DNA of 64,000 nt, from positions 558,001 through 622,000 of the forward strand of contig NZ_JAHCSH010000002.1 in the NCBI RefSeq assembly GCF_018474005.1. The letters are read 5' to 3'. Below are positions 1 to 7,964 of this stretch, piece by piece. Both the position numbers and the translations under genes were made by a program. The DNA comes from Curvibacter sp. CHRR-16 (lineage in GTDB: Bacteria; Pseudomonadota; Gammaproteobacteria; Burkholderiales; Burkholderiaceae_C). Under the pieces are notes generated by a model that was not told the origin of the DNA, searched no databases, and saw nothing but the letters and a program-made list of their open reading frames with translations. Each line of letters opens with the position of its first letter. Within the stretch, counting starts at the first letter, position 1.

Positions 1-1
1 T

Positions 2-1513
2 GTGCTGCTGGCCGACGGCAAACAAGACAGCACCAAGCCCACCCACGCCTTCGTCCCCTATGTGCTGCTGGATCGCACATTCAAGGACGCTAGCGGCAAA
101 GAGCAAAAACTGCGCGTGGGCGTGATCGGCTTTGTGCCGCCGCAAATCATGCAGTGGGACAAGGCCAACCTCGAAGGCCAAGTGGTCACCCGCGACATGG
201 TGGACATGGCCCGCCTGTATGTGCCCGAGATGCGTGCCAAGGGCGCGCAACTGGTGGTGGCCATTCCCCACTCGGGTTTTGAAAAAGGCGAAGTGGGTGC
301 CTTTGCCGAGAATGCGGTCTCGCGCTTGGCCGAAGTGCCGGGCGTGGACGCCATTCTGTTCGGCCACGCACATGCCGAGTTCCCCGGCAAAGCCTTTGCC
401 AGCTACCCCAAGGTGGACATTGAGCGCGGCACCATCAACGGTGTGCCCGCCGTCATGCCCGGCCGCTGGGGCGACCATTTGGGCGTGATCGACCTGACGC
501 TGGACAACAGCAGCGGCCAGTGGAAGGTGGTGAACAGCCAAGCCAGCATTCGCCCCATTTTTGACCGCGCCGCCAAAAAGTCTCTGGCCGCCGAAGATCC
601 CATGGTGATGCAAGCCATCCGCGCCGAGCACGAGCGCACGCTGGAGTACGTGCGCAACAAAGTGGCGGTGAGCGATGCGCCCATTTACAGCTACTTTGCG
701 CAAGTGGCAGACGACCCATCCATCCAGATCGTGTCCAACGCGCAGATCGCTTATGTGAAGCGCGCCATGCAAGGAACGGACTACGAGAAGTACCCCGTGC
801 TCTCCGCCGCAGCCCCCTTCAAAGCCGGTGGCCGTCAGGGCTGGAACTACTACACCGACATTCCTGCCGGGCCACTGGCCATCAAGCACATGGCCGACCT
901 GTACATCTACCCCAACACGCTCAAGGCCGTTCTGCTCACGGGCGCACAAGTGCGCGAGTGGCTGGAGATGTCCGCCGGGCAGTTCTTGCGCATAGACCCG
1001 CAAGGCCCGGCGCGCCAGCCACTCATCAACGACGCCTTTCCGTCCTACAACTTTGACGTGATTGACGGTGTGCAGTACGAGGTGGACGTGACCCAGAGCG
1101 CCCGCTACGACAGCAAAGGCCAGCTAGCCAACCCGCAAGCGCACCGCATCCGCAACCTGCGCTTTGAGGGCCACCCCATAGACGACAAAGCCCGCTTTGT
1201 GGTGGCGACCAACAACTACCGCGCCTTTGGCGGTGGCAACTTCCCCGCGCTTGGTGCCGACAAAGTGGTGCTAGACGCCCCCGACGAAAACCGCCAAGCA
1301 CTGGTGGAGTACCTGCGCATGAGCGACAAGCTATCGGCCAGCCACAGCGTCAACCCCAGTGCCGATGGCAACTGGCGCATCGCCCCCATCGAGAAAGTAC
1401 ACCCCACCTTTTTGTCGGGCAGCGCAGGTGCCCAGTTCTTGGGCAAACACCCCAGTATCCGGCTGGTGCAGGACAACGGGGATGGCTCTTCGCTGTACGA
1501 ACTAGTGGACTAA
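2..1513 (+). CDS. cpdB: 2',3'-cyclic-nucleotide 2'-phosphodiesterase / 3'-nucleotidase, C-terminal part (5' end outside window)
   Basis: Periplasmic bifunctional enzyme that opens 2',3'-cyclic nucleotides and removes the 3' phosphate so that nucleosides can be salvaged. The 503 visible residues hold the last part of the metallophosphatase domain (metal-binding LFGHAHAEF near residues 119-127) and a complete C-terminal 5'-nucleotidase domain with the substrate-stacking region around FKAGGRQGWNYYTDIP. CpdB proteins are usually about 650 residues, so roughly 150 residues, including signal peptide and first metal ligands, lie upstream of base 1. The frame is open at the window edge. A hairpin with a T-run follows at 1541-1571. 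The name is family assignment by motif and length; a close paralogue of the 5'-nucleotidase family is the only real alternative. Confidence 0.9.
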   Translation: MLLADGKQDSTKPTHAFVPYVLLDRTFKDASGKEQKLRVGVIGFVPPQIMQWDKANLEGQVVTRDMVDMARLYVPEMRAKGAQLVVAIPHSGFEKGEVGAFAENAVSRLAEVPGVDAILFGHAHAEFPGKAFASYPKVDIERGTINGVPAVMPGRWGDHLGVIDLTLDNSSGQWKVVNSQASIRPIFDRAAKKSLAAEDPMVMQAIRAEHERTLEYVRNKVAVSDAPIYSYFAQVADDPSIQIVSNAQIAYVKRAMQGTDYEKYPVLSAAAPFKAGGRQGWNYYTDIPAGPLAIKHMADLYIYPNTLKAVLLTGAQVREWLEMSAGQFLRIDPQGPARQPLINDAFPSYNFDVIDGVQYEVDVTQSARYDSKGQLANPQAHRIRNLRFEGHPIDDKARFVVATNNYRAFGGGNFPALGADKVVLDAPDENRQALVEYLRMSDKLSASHSVNPSADGNWRIAPIEKVHPTFLSGSAGAQFLGKHPSIRLVQDNGDGSSLYELVD

Positions 1514-1540
1514 GCGCCCTGCGGCGGCTACCGCCCCCAC

Positions 1541-1571
1541 AGGCCAAGGTGCATCAGCCCTTGGCCTTTTT
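1541..1571 (+). terminator. Rho-independent terminator after cpdB
   Basis: Arms AGGCCAAGG (1541-1549) and CCTTGGCCT (1559-1567) are perfectly complementary with a 9-nt loop and run into five T residues (1567-1571) on the plus strand. It lies 28 bases after the cpdB stop. Its right half doubles as the end of the lysine-rich gene on the other strand, whose last codons encode Lys-Ala-Lys-Gly. Confidence 0.75.
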
Positions 1572-2222
1572 CTTGGGCGGGGCAGCTTTCTTGCTGGATT
1601 TGGCTTTTTTCTTGGCGCTGCTTTTCTTGGCCTTGCCGTGGTGCACTTGGTCGGGCGGCAAGTCGCGCAGGCTGGCCATCAGCGTGTCCAGACTGATGCC
1701 GCTTTGCTGGGCGATCTCACTCCACTGCTTGCCTTGGGCGCGCTGGTGCAGCAAACCGTCTTGCTGCACGGCCACGCCATTGACCTGCACCTCGCCGCCG
1801 TGCAACACAGCTGCCACATCGGCAGGTGCGGGGTGGCTAATGCCTTGGTGCTGCAGCACGTCTTCAGCCAGCTTCAATGCCATGCGCACATCGCCATAGC
1901 CTAGTGCTCCGGTGGCTGGGGCCACGGCAGCGGCGGGGCTGCTGCCTTGGGGTTTGCCGGTGCGCAGGGCCTCCACCAAATCCAGTGCTGCATCGCGGTT
2001 ACCCGCTAGGGGGGTGAACTCCTCGGACAACCGATCGTTGGCCGATTGGGCTGCGGCGGGTTGGGGACTCTTGCTTTTTTTGCTGCTTTTTTTCGCGGAT
2101 TCAGCGGGCTTTTTGGCAGCCGTGGTGTGCTTGCTGGCCCATGCGGTGGTGGGCATGACCCCTGGCAGAGTCAGCGCCAAAGCTATGCACATGCTGCGCA
2201 CGGTGGGAGAAAAAATTCCCAT
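1554..2222 (-). CDS. Exported lysine/alanine-rich protein of unknown function
   Basis: I do not recognise this 222-residue protein as a named family. Residues 1-29 look like a Sec signal peptide ending TTAWA. Residues about 34-55 are Lys/Ser/Ala/Pro-rich. A central globular part (about 60-195) contains a short helix-turn-helix-like stretch (WSEIAQQSGISLDTLMASL). The last 28 residues are almost only Lys, Ala, Ser and Pro, resembling histone H1-like or AK-repeat tails. The start has GGAG about 10 bases upstream. It lies 22 bases after the deacetylase gene on the same strand, so the two are probably co-transcribed. Polycationic tails can bind nucleic acid, LPS or peptidoglycan; the signal peptide favours an envelope role. 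If translation began at Met23 it would be cytoplasmic. Confidence 0.75.
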   Translation of the reverse strand: MGIFSPTVRSMCIALALTLPGVMPTTAWASKHTTAAKKPAESAKKSSKKSKSPQPAAAQSANDRLSEEFTPLAGNRDAALDLVEALRTGKPQGSSPAAAVAPATGALGYGDVRMALKLAEDVLQHQGISHPAPADVAAVLHGGEVQVNGVAVQQDGLLHQRAQGKQWSEIAQQSGISLDTLMASLRDLPPDQVHHGKAKKSSAKKKAKSSKKAAPPKKKAKG

Positions 2223-2244
2223 ACTGTATTACTCCAAATTCGGT

Positions 2245-3285
2245 TCAGGCCTTGGCCAAACCGTGCAGCAGGTTGACCGCATTGATCCCCACTTCACGCA
2301 CGGCGTAGCCGCCTTCAAAAATCACCACCACGGGCAGCGCCAAGCGGGCCAAACGGGCACCGACTTGGAAGTAGTCATCGCTACGCAGCTTAAAGCCCGA
2401 GATGGGATCGCCTTCAAACGTGTCCATGCCCAGCGACAACACCAGCGCCTGGACGCCGTAGCGTGTGATGGCATCCAGCGCAGCATCCAAGGCTTGCGCC
2501 CAGCGGGCATAGTCGGTGCCGCGTGGCAGCGGGATGTTGAGGTTGGCCCCCACTCCCGCAGCGACGCCGGTTTCGTCTGCGTAACCCAAATAAAACGGGT
2601 ACTCGGTCACCGGATCGCCATGCACGCTGGCAAAGAACACATCGCTGCGATCATAAAAACAAGCCTGAGTTCCATTGCCATGGTGGTAGTCAATATCCAA
2701 CACTGCCACTTTTTCTGCGCCACCTTGGCGCAAATGCTCTGCGGCTATGGCAGCGTTATTCAGAAAACAGTAGCCGCCGTAAAAATTGGCCCCCGCGTGG
2801 TGGCCGGGCGGGCGGCTCAGGGCAAAGCTCAGTTTCTCTCCATCCAACACCGCTTGGGCAGCGCTCAGCGCACAGTCAGCCCCGGCACGGGCAGCCTGCC
2901 ACGTACCCGCCGTGAGTGGCGTACCCGCGTCAAAGCAGTACAGGCCCACTTGGGCTGAAAAGTTCTGTGGTTGCACGTCCCGGCGCAACGTGGGGCCTGG
3001 CCACACCGAGGGCAGTATGTCCACCTCGGCATTGGCCGAATCCAGCGCCAGCCAGCGGTCCCACGCCGTGCACAAAAAGTCCAAATAGGGCTTCTCATGG
3101 ATGCGCTCTATGTGGCTGTCCGCCCATTGCGCGGGCTGCTGCACGGCACCCAGTGGACGCACTTGCAACTCCTGCAGCACATAGTCGGCGCGGTTCGGCA
3201 CCTCGTAGCAGGGCACCAAACGCCCCCGAAACATTTCCATGCGCCCTTGGTGGGCGGCGTGCAGGTGGTTGAAAAACGTGATCAT
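2245..3285 (-). CDS. Histone deacetylase family protein (acetylpolyamine amidohydrolase-like)
   Basis: Zn-dependent amidohydrolase of the arginase/deacetylase fold that removes acetyl groups from acetylated polyamines or acetyl-lysine. The 346-residue length matches bacterial acetylpolyamine amidohydrolase. Visible motifs are RPPGHHAG (tandem catalytic His), LDIDYHHGNGTQ (Asp and His Zn ligands), a second Zn-ligand region around LSLGMDTFEGDP, and the C-terminal FEGGYAVREVG glycine-rich loop with the transition-state Tyr. The N-terminus, with a conserved MEMFRGRLVPCYEVPNRAD segment, is typical of the polyamine-acting branch rather than AcuC. There is no signal peptide, so it is cytoplasmic. 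The lysine-rich gene follows by 22 bases. Substrate is inferred; protein deacetylation is possible. Confidence 0.87.
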   Translation of the reverse strand: MITFFNHLHAAHQGRMEMFRGRLVPCYEVPNRADYVLQELQVRPLGAVQQPAQWADSHIERIHEKPYLDFLCTAWDRWLALDSANAEVDILPSVWPGPTLRRDVQPQNFSAQVGLYCFDAGTPLTAGTWQAARAGADCALSAAQAVLDGEKLSFALSRPPGHHAGANFYGGYCFLNNAAIAAEHLRQGGAEKVAVLDIDYHHGNGTQACFYDRSDVFFASVHGDPVTEYPFYLGYADETGVAAGVGANLNIPLPRGTDYARWAQALDAALDAITRYGVQALVLSLGMDTFEGDPISGFKLRSDDYFQVGARLARLALPVVVIFEGGYAVREVGINAVNLLHGLAKA

Positions 3286-3373
3286 CCGGGGATGATAGCG
3301 GGGGGGTTACAAGCACCAATACGGTGAATGCACTGGGCACCGGGAAGCGACCTTGCCCACCAAACGCAACAGA

Positions 3374-4780
3374 TCACACGGTTGCGGCTGGCAGGGTGAT
3401 TTCAATCTCCAACCCCGGATGGGCATTGCGCACGGCGAAACTACCGCCATGCGCCTGCGCCACGAGGCGGCAAAGGTACAGCCCCAGCCCCACGCCTCCC
3501 CCTTCGCGGGTGCGGGCGGCGTCGGGCCGGAAAAAGGGTTGACCCAAGTTGGGGAGTTGGCTCTCCATCACACCGGAGCCGAAGTCGCGCACAGTCACCG
3601 ACAACTGTCCGTTTGCCCATTGCACGGTGATTTGCGGTGCATGGGATGCGCCCGCACTGTGTCGCAGCGCATTTTCCAACAGGTTACGCACCAACAGACG
3701 GATGCGGGTCGGATCCAACTGCAGACGAGGCAAGGTCTGGGGTAACTGCATGTCAATCTCAGGGCCTGCATCGGCATCCACAGTGGCATGGGCGGTTTGC
3801 AGTTCACACACCACGTCATCCACCAGCGCACACACATCCACTGCCTCGCGGTGCAGTGCAGCGTGTGGGCTGGCCAAGCGCTCACTCTCCAGCAGATCGG
3901 TGACCAGGTCGCGCATGAGGGCCAGATCTCGCAGGAGCGCGTCGCGACTGGGTTGTACATCGGCAGTTTCGGGCAGCAGCTCGGTGTTCAAGCGGGCGCG
4001 GGTAAGCGGGCTGCGCAGTTCGTGGCTGATGGCCAGCAGCAAGGTGCGTTTGGCCTCGAGCATCTGGTGAATGTCTGCGCCCATGGTGTTGATGGTGGCG
4101 GCCAGCTCGGCTAGTTCGTCCGGGTGGCGGGAGTGGCGCACGGGGATGGCCTGCCCGAAGTCCCCGCCACCAAAGCGCATGGCCCCGGCACGGATGTCAT
4201 CCAACGGACGCAGCATGCGACGCACCCACATGTAAGCCAGCGTAGTGAGCACCAGCAGACTGAACAGTGTGACCCAGCCGATGAAGCGAGGCCGATCGCG
4301 CCAAGCCTGCACACTCAGCCCGAACTGGATACGGTGACCATCGGCGGTTGTGCGCACATAAAAACGAGGACTCTCGGAGTCGGCCGATTTATCCTTCATC
4401 CAGTCGTGCTTGTTCTCGGGCTGATCGGGGTTGCTACGCCAGTTGATCTGCGGGCCGCTGATGCGCACGCTTAAGGGCAAGCGCTGGGTGATGGCACGGG
4501 CGCGCTCGATGCTGGGCGGGTTCCCAATCTCAGTGGCGAGTTTGTCTATGTAGTCGGCCACCAGCGGCTTGGCCGCATCGCGCCAGCCAATATTGAGTGC
4601 TGCCTGCATGCCAAACATGAAGGTGCTTGCCATGGCAAGCGCCAGCAGCACAAACAAGGCAATCAGTCGCACACGCAGGGAATGCACCAAGGCACGCTTT
4701 GCTTGGCGCTGAGCCTGAATACAGGTTTTGAATGCCGGCCAGCCTCGGCAGACTCGCCACCACTCAGCCCACATGCTCAT
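3374..4780 (-). CDS. Two-component sensor histidine kinase, CpxA-like
   Basis: Membrane sensor kinase of 468 residues. It has TM1 at about 38-60, a short periplasmic segment of about 100 residues, TM2 at about 167-187, a HAMP linker, the phosphoacceptor region AISHELRSPLTRARL (His near residue 252), an N-box (NLLENALRHS) and ATP-lid glycines (FGSGV; GGVGLGLYLCRLV). The start ATG overlaps the regulator stop by 4 bases (ATGA), so translation is coupled. The neighbouring Spy/CpxP-like lipoprotein and the CpxR-like regulator support an envelope-stress role, in which the periplasmic protein would damp the kinase. Kinase, regulator and architecture are clear; equivalence to Cpx is inference from context. 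Confidence 0.9.
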   Translation of the reverse strand: MSMWAEWWRVCRGWPAFKTCIQAQRQAKRALVHSLRVRLIALFVLLALAMASTFMFGMQAALNIGWRDAAKPLVADYIDKLATEIGNPPSIERARAITQRLPLSVRISGPQINWRSNPDQPENKHDWMKDKSADSESPRFYVRTTADGHRIQFGLSVQAWRDRPRFIGWVTLFSLLVLTTLAYMWVRRMLRPLDDIRAGAMRFGGGDFGQAIPVRHSRHPDELAELAATINTMGADIHQMLEAKRTLLLAISHELRSPLTRARLNTELLPETADVQPSRDALLRDLALMRDLVTDLLESERLASPHAALHREAVDVCALVDDVVCELQTAHATVDADAGPEIDMQLPQTLPRLQLDPTRIRLLVRNLLENALRHSAGASHAPQITVQWANGQLSVTVRDFGSGVMESQLPNLGQPFFRPDAARTREGGGVGLGLYLCRLVAQAHGGSFAVRNAHPGLEIEITLPAATV

Positions 4781-5496
4781 GCGGCACTTCCTGTTGGTGG
4801 AGCTACAGGAGCCAGTGCCAACGTGTAGCCAGCGTTGCGCAGGGTTTTGATGCAGTCCAAAGGCTCCAGCTTTTTACGCAGGCGGCTGACCACAATGTCC
4901 ACCGCACGGGTATAGAGCTCGGCATCAACGCCGCGTAGCTGGTTCAGGATGTCATCGCGGCTGAACACCTTGCCCGGCGCACGGGCCAGTAGGAGCAGCA
5001 AATCAAATTCAGTGCTGGTGAGCTCCACCATCTCACCGTGGCGCTGCACCGTGCGGGTGGCAACATCGATATGCAAACCCTGAAAACACAGGCGATTGGG
5101 GTCGGCTGTAGCGACCTTGGGCGCAGCGGGTGCGCGACGGCGCAGCACGGTTTGGACGCGGGCCACCAACTCGCGCGGCTCAAACGGCTTGGGCACATAG
5201 TCGTCAGCCCCCAGTTCCAGACCCACCACGCGATCCATCACTTCGCCGCGTGCGGTGAGCATGACGATGGGGACTTCATTGTCTTTGCGGATGGCGCGAC
5301 ACAGGGCAAAGCCATCCATCTCTGGCAGCATCACATCCAAGATGGCGGCATCGATACCGCCCTGCGCCAACCGCGCCAGCCCGTCGCTGGGGCGCAGGCA
5401 ATGTTCCAGCACCATATCGAAGCGCGCGAAGTAGGCGGCCAATGGGCCGCCAAGCTGGGTGTCGTCATCTATGAGCAGGATGCGATGCATGGGCAT
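4777..5496 (-). CDS. Two-component response regulator, OmpR family, CpxR-like
   Basis: DNA-binding response regulator. The receiver domain begins at HRILLIDDD (acidic pocket), carries the phosphoacceptor Asp in AILDVMLPEMDGF, the switch Thr in IVMLTARG and the Lys in LGADDYVPKPF. A winged-helix domain (about 140-235) ends with the recognition-helix region ELYTRAVDIVVSRLRKKLE. I chose ATG at 5496 (MPMHRILL); ATG 5490 is equally possible. An upstream in-frame GTG at 5523 would add nine non-conserved residues and has GGAGG placed too close to it. The linker MLTARGEVMDRVVGLELGADDYVPKPF closely resembles CpxR. The gene overlaps the kinase by 4 bases. Confidence 0.92.
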   Translation of the reverse strand: MPMHRILLIDDDTQLGGPLAAYFARFDMVLEHCLRPSDGLARLAQGGIDAAILDVMLPEMDGFALCRAIRKDNEVPIVMLTARGEVMDRVVGLELGADDYVPKPFEPRELVARVQTVLRRRAPAAPKVATADPNRLCFQGLHIDVATRTVQRHGEMVELTSTEFDLLLLLARAPGKVFSRDDILNQLRGVDAELYTRAVDIVVSRLRKKLEPLDCIKTLRNAGYTLALAPVAPPTGSAA

Positions 5497-5600
5497 TAGT
5501 GGGTTGAAGGAGGATTGTCCCACCCTCCAAGACCAAAGTATGCAGTGCCGCTGGCGCTAGCGCCGCAATAGAGCGGTCAGGCTTGCGGACACCATGGCAT

Positions 5601-6086
5601 TTAGCCCCGGCCAAACCAGTGACCATGACCATCCATGTAGTCACGCACCTTCTGCTGCTGGGCAGGGTTCAGGCTGTTGTAAAAATTGGCAATAGCCGCA
5701 ATGACTTCAGGGCTCTTGGCCTGGATGGCTGCAGTTTTTTCGTTAATCAGAGTCTGGGCGCGGGTAGCGTCAAACTTGTCGCCTGCCACGAGTGCCTTCA
5801 TTTCCGCGCGCGGGTCTGCGGTCTTACCGATCAAGGCTGCACGCTGCTCAAACATCTTGTCGCCCACGACTGCCAGCAGTTTTTTCTGCTCGGCGTTCAG
5901 GTCGAGCTTGCTACCCAATTTATCGACCATTTTGTCGCGCTGGGCGGTGTACTGCTCTGCAGTCATGTTGGCACCGAAATCATGCTGAGGGCGGCCACAA
6001 GCGGTCAGGCCACTGACCAGCACCAGAGCGGTCACGGCACCGATAAGCGTACGTTTGGCATGGCTACGAAGGGAGAAATTGGTCAT
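5601..6086 (-). CDS. Spy/CpxP-like periplasmic protein, predicted lipoprotein
   Basis: A 161-residue helical envelope protein. Residues 1-30 form a signal sequence ending in a lipobox-like LTAC with Cys30 as the possible lipidation site. The mature part is all-helical, with an LNAEQKK repeat near residue 62 and a second LNPAQQQKVRDYMD repeat near 138-151. These LTxxQ-type repeats define the Spy/CpxP family. In the family these proteins act as holdases and as inhibitors of the CpxA sensor. It lies 104 bases upstream of the regulator gene on the same strand, the same order as cpxP-cpxR-cpxA. Classical CpxP is soluble, so the lipobox is unusual if used. Confidence 0.82.
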   Translation of the reverse strand: MTNFSLRSHAKRTLIGAVTALVLVSGLTACGRPQHDFGANMTAEQYTAQRDKMVDKLGSKLDLNAEQKKLLAVVGDKMFEQRAALIGKTADPRAEMKALVAGDKFDATRAQTLINEKTAAIQAKSPEVIAAIANFYNSLNPAQQQKVRDYMDGHGHWFGRG

Positions 6087-6342
6087 CGCGGTCTTTCTGA
6101 ACCCAGTCGGGTAGTTGGAATATGACCGTCATGGTGCCGCCACGGCCCCGACACAAGGTGTCAAGCCCGTATCGCTTTGTTTCGTTTTATGTCGATCCGA
6201 GCGCGCAGCTTTTGCCAACCGCACTCAAAGGGCAAGTGTCGTATCAGAAGCCATAAACCACCAAGTCGGAATGCTGGGACTTGGAGTGCACTCTAAGTCA
6301 AGCGGAGCTAGGCGATCACTGCACCCCAATGGCAACAATGCC

Positions 6343-6369
6343 AGCAATGAATACAATGCAATCATTGCT
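6343..6369. promoter_or_regulatory. Inverted repeat upstream of the fitAB-like pair, candidate operator
   Basis: AGCAATGA (6343-6350) and TCATTGCT (6362-6369) form perfect 8-bp arms around an 11-bp spacer. The right arm ends 16 bases before the antitoxin ATG and 3 bases before its AAAGGAGA ribosome site. FitA/VapB-type antitoxins repress their own promoters by binding inverted repeats at this position, so autoregulation is the natural reading. Confidence 0.55.
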
Positions 6370-6385
6370 ATCAAAGGAGAACACC

Positions 6386-6643
6386 ATGGCGGCATTGACC
6401 ATTCGCAACGTAGACGACGCACTCAAAACCCAGTTGCGCATTCGCGCAGCACAGCATGGTGTATCCATGGAGGAAGAAGCCCGCCGCATACTGCGGGACG
6501 CTTTAGCACGTGCAGGCACTGGCGCACAACCTATGGGCCAGCGCTTACTCAGCCGATTTAACACGGCCGCCAGCACCGACTTCACACCGCCTGAGCGCCA
6601 CTTGCCACGCACTGCACCCGAGTGGACAGAGGGCAAATCCTGA
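6386..6643 (+). CDS. FitA-like ribbon-helix-helix antitoxin
   Basis: An 85-residue antitoxin. Residues 1-45 (AALTIRNVDDALKTQLRIRAAQHGVSMEEEARRIL, read in pieces) form a ribbon-helix-helix DNA-binding fold of the FitA/VapB type. The C-terminal half is disordered-looking and would wrap the toxin. The start is the ATG at 6386, preceded by AAAGGAGA at 6373-6380; an open frame extends further upstream but lacks a ribosome site. The stop overlaps the toxin ATG (TGATG), giving coupled translation. The inverted repeat at 6343-6369 is a likely operator. Confidence 0.85.
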   Translation: MAALTIRNVDDALKTQLRIRAAQHGVSMEEEARRILRDALARAGTGAQPMGQRLLSRFNTAASTDFTPPERHLPRTAPEWTEGKS

Positions 6644-7089
6644 TGCTGCTCGACACCAACGTCCTGTCAGAATTTATGCGCCCGCAGCCTGCACCACAGG
6701 TCGTAGCGTGGCTGAATGCCCAAAACCCCGCACAGCTATTCATCAGCGCAATCAGCCGGGCTGAAATTGAGCTGGGGTTGGCACTCATGCCCAGCGGGCA
6801 GCGTCAGCAGGCATTGGCTAAAGCCGCGCAAGCCATGTTTGACGAAGACTTTGCAGATCAATGCCTCGTTTTTGATGCCCTTGCCGCAAGCCACTATGCC
6901 CAGCTGGTGTCCCGTCGAACCCGCCTAGGCCGCCCCATCAGCGTCGAAGACGCGCAGATTGCCGCCATTGCCCTAGCGAACGCGATGCCACTGGCCACAC
7001 GCAACACTGCAGACTTTGAGCAGATAGAGGGTTTGCAAGTGGTTAACCCTTGGGATAAGTCTCAGAAAGAGGTTTCATCAGGCAATTAA
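6643..7089 (+). CDS. FitB/VapC-like PIN-domain ribonuclease toxin
   Basis: A 148-residue PIN-domain toxin, expected to be an Mg-dependent RNase that cuts tRNA or rRNA when the antitoxin is lost. Acidic active-site residues are visible: Asp4 in MLLDTNVLSE, Glu in the ISRAEIELG motif, Asp in SVEDAQIAAIA and Asp in LATRNTADFE. The latter two, with the spacing seen, fit the FitB branch. The start ATG at 6643 shares a base with the antitoxin stop. Three extra codons of the frame upstream code no conserved residue. The pair sits in a small patch between core genes. Confidence 0.88.
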   Translation: MLLDTNVLSEFMRPQPAPQVVAWLNAQNPAQLFISAISRAEIELGLALMPSGQRQQALAKAAQAMFDEDFADQCLVFDALAASHYAQLVSRRTRLGRPISVEDAQIAAIALANAMPLATRNTADFEQIEGLQVVNPWDKSQKEVSSGN

Positions 7090-7144
7090 CGCCGATGCAT
7101 TGGCCATGTTTCTTGCGTTTATCGAGGAATCCGCATCCCCCGCC

Positions 7145-7891
7145 CTACGGCGCATTCCTCTTTGTGGGCAAAGGTTCGTTCATCGCTTCAGTGATTTCAC
7201 TTTGCTTAATGTGAACTATTCCCCAATCTAACAATTGTTCAATACGCTCTTTAGTTAGCGCAATTGCGCAATTGAAGTAATAACCACCACGAAGGGTACC
7301 TGCGGAAATTGTTTCGTAGTGACCATTGCATTCTGCCTCTCTGAATTGCAGCCACAGATCCTGCGCTTTGATTGCCAAGGCACGGGCATCCATGTGATCC
7401 ATGGAGTCGCAGCAGTCCGGAGATTCAAGGGCTCTGAGTAATACCTTATATGTGGCTTGTAATTGTTTGTTGAGCTTGTTGAGGTTAAGCGCACCACACT
7501 CATCCATTTCTGGTGTCGTACGAGCATAGCCATCACAGTCAATATCAAAGTTTTTCATCCGTTGTGCCAGCTCCCAGCGTCGATCACGGTACACATCATG
7601 GAGACATAAAACTTCAGTGCATTTATCCCTGACATGGGCAATCCAGTGGCGCTGTGACCGCTGAATCTCGCCTGCAACAGAGCTTGATGACTCGGAAATC
7701 AATGCGCTGTAAATGGCGGACATATTTGCATCGGTATCACTTAACCAGTGATCAGAACAAATTAGCTTTTCGACAGAAGACTTGGCTTTGTCGCATTCAA
7801 TACCGGCCGCACCAGCTGCAATCGGCGATGCGAAAGTGATCATTACTGCGATTCGGAATAGCCATTGGCGAAATATTGCGTACACGATCAT
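7145..7891 (-). CDS. Secreted protein with two LprI-like (DUF1311) units
   Basis: A 248-residue exported protein with a signal peptide (about residues 1-27, ending AAGAAG). The mature part has two Cys-rich repeats of the lysozyme-inhibitor LprI N-terminal type. The first covers IECDKAKSSVEKLICSD through the WELAQ segment. The second starts at MDECGALNLNKLNKQL and ends near ERIEQL. Cys pairs suggest disulfides. ATG 7891 directly abuts its GGAG; GTG at 7885 has better spacing and may be the true start. Base composition is visibly more AT-rich than flanking genes, so this gene may have been acquired together with the toxin pair. The inhibitor role is known only for some family members. Confidence 0.75.
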   Translation of the reverse strand: MIVYAIFRQWLFRIAVMITFASPIAAGAAGIECDKAKSSVEKLICSDHWLSDTDANMSAIYSALISESSSSVAGEIQRSQRHWIAHVRDKCTEVLCLHDVYRDRRWELAQRMKNFDIDCDGYARTTPEMDECGALNLNKLNKQLQATYKVLLRALESPDCCDSMDHMDARALAIKAQDLWLQFREAECNGHYETISAGTLRGGYYFNCAIALTKERIEQLLDWGIVHIKQSEITEAMNEPLPTKRNAP

Positions 7892-7964
7892 CTCCTGCTC
7901 ATAGAAAACCACCGAACACAGCACACGAAAGTAGGCGAACAAGAATCTCTCCCACCCACTATAC

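Noticed and set aside
3281..3296. ATCATCC-GG-GGATGAT palindrome over the deacetylase start
   Set aside because: Short, arms partly dictated by the start codon region, and no regulator in sight; not enough to call an operator.
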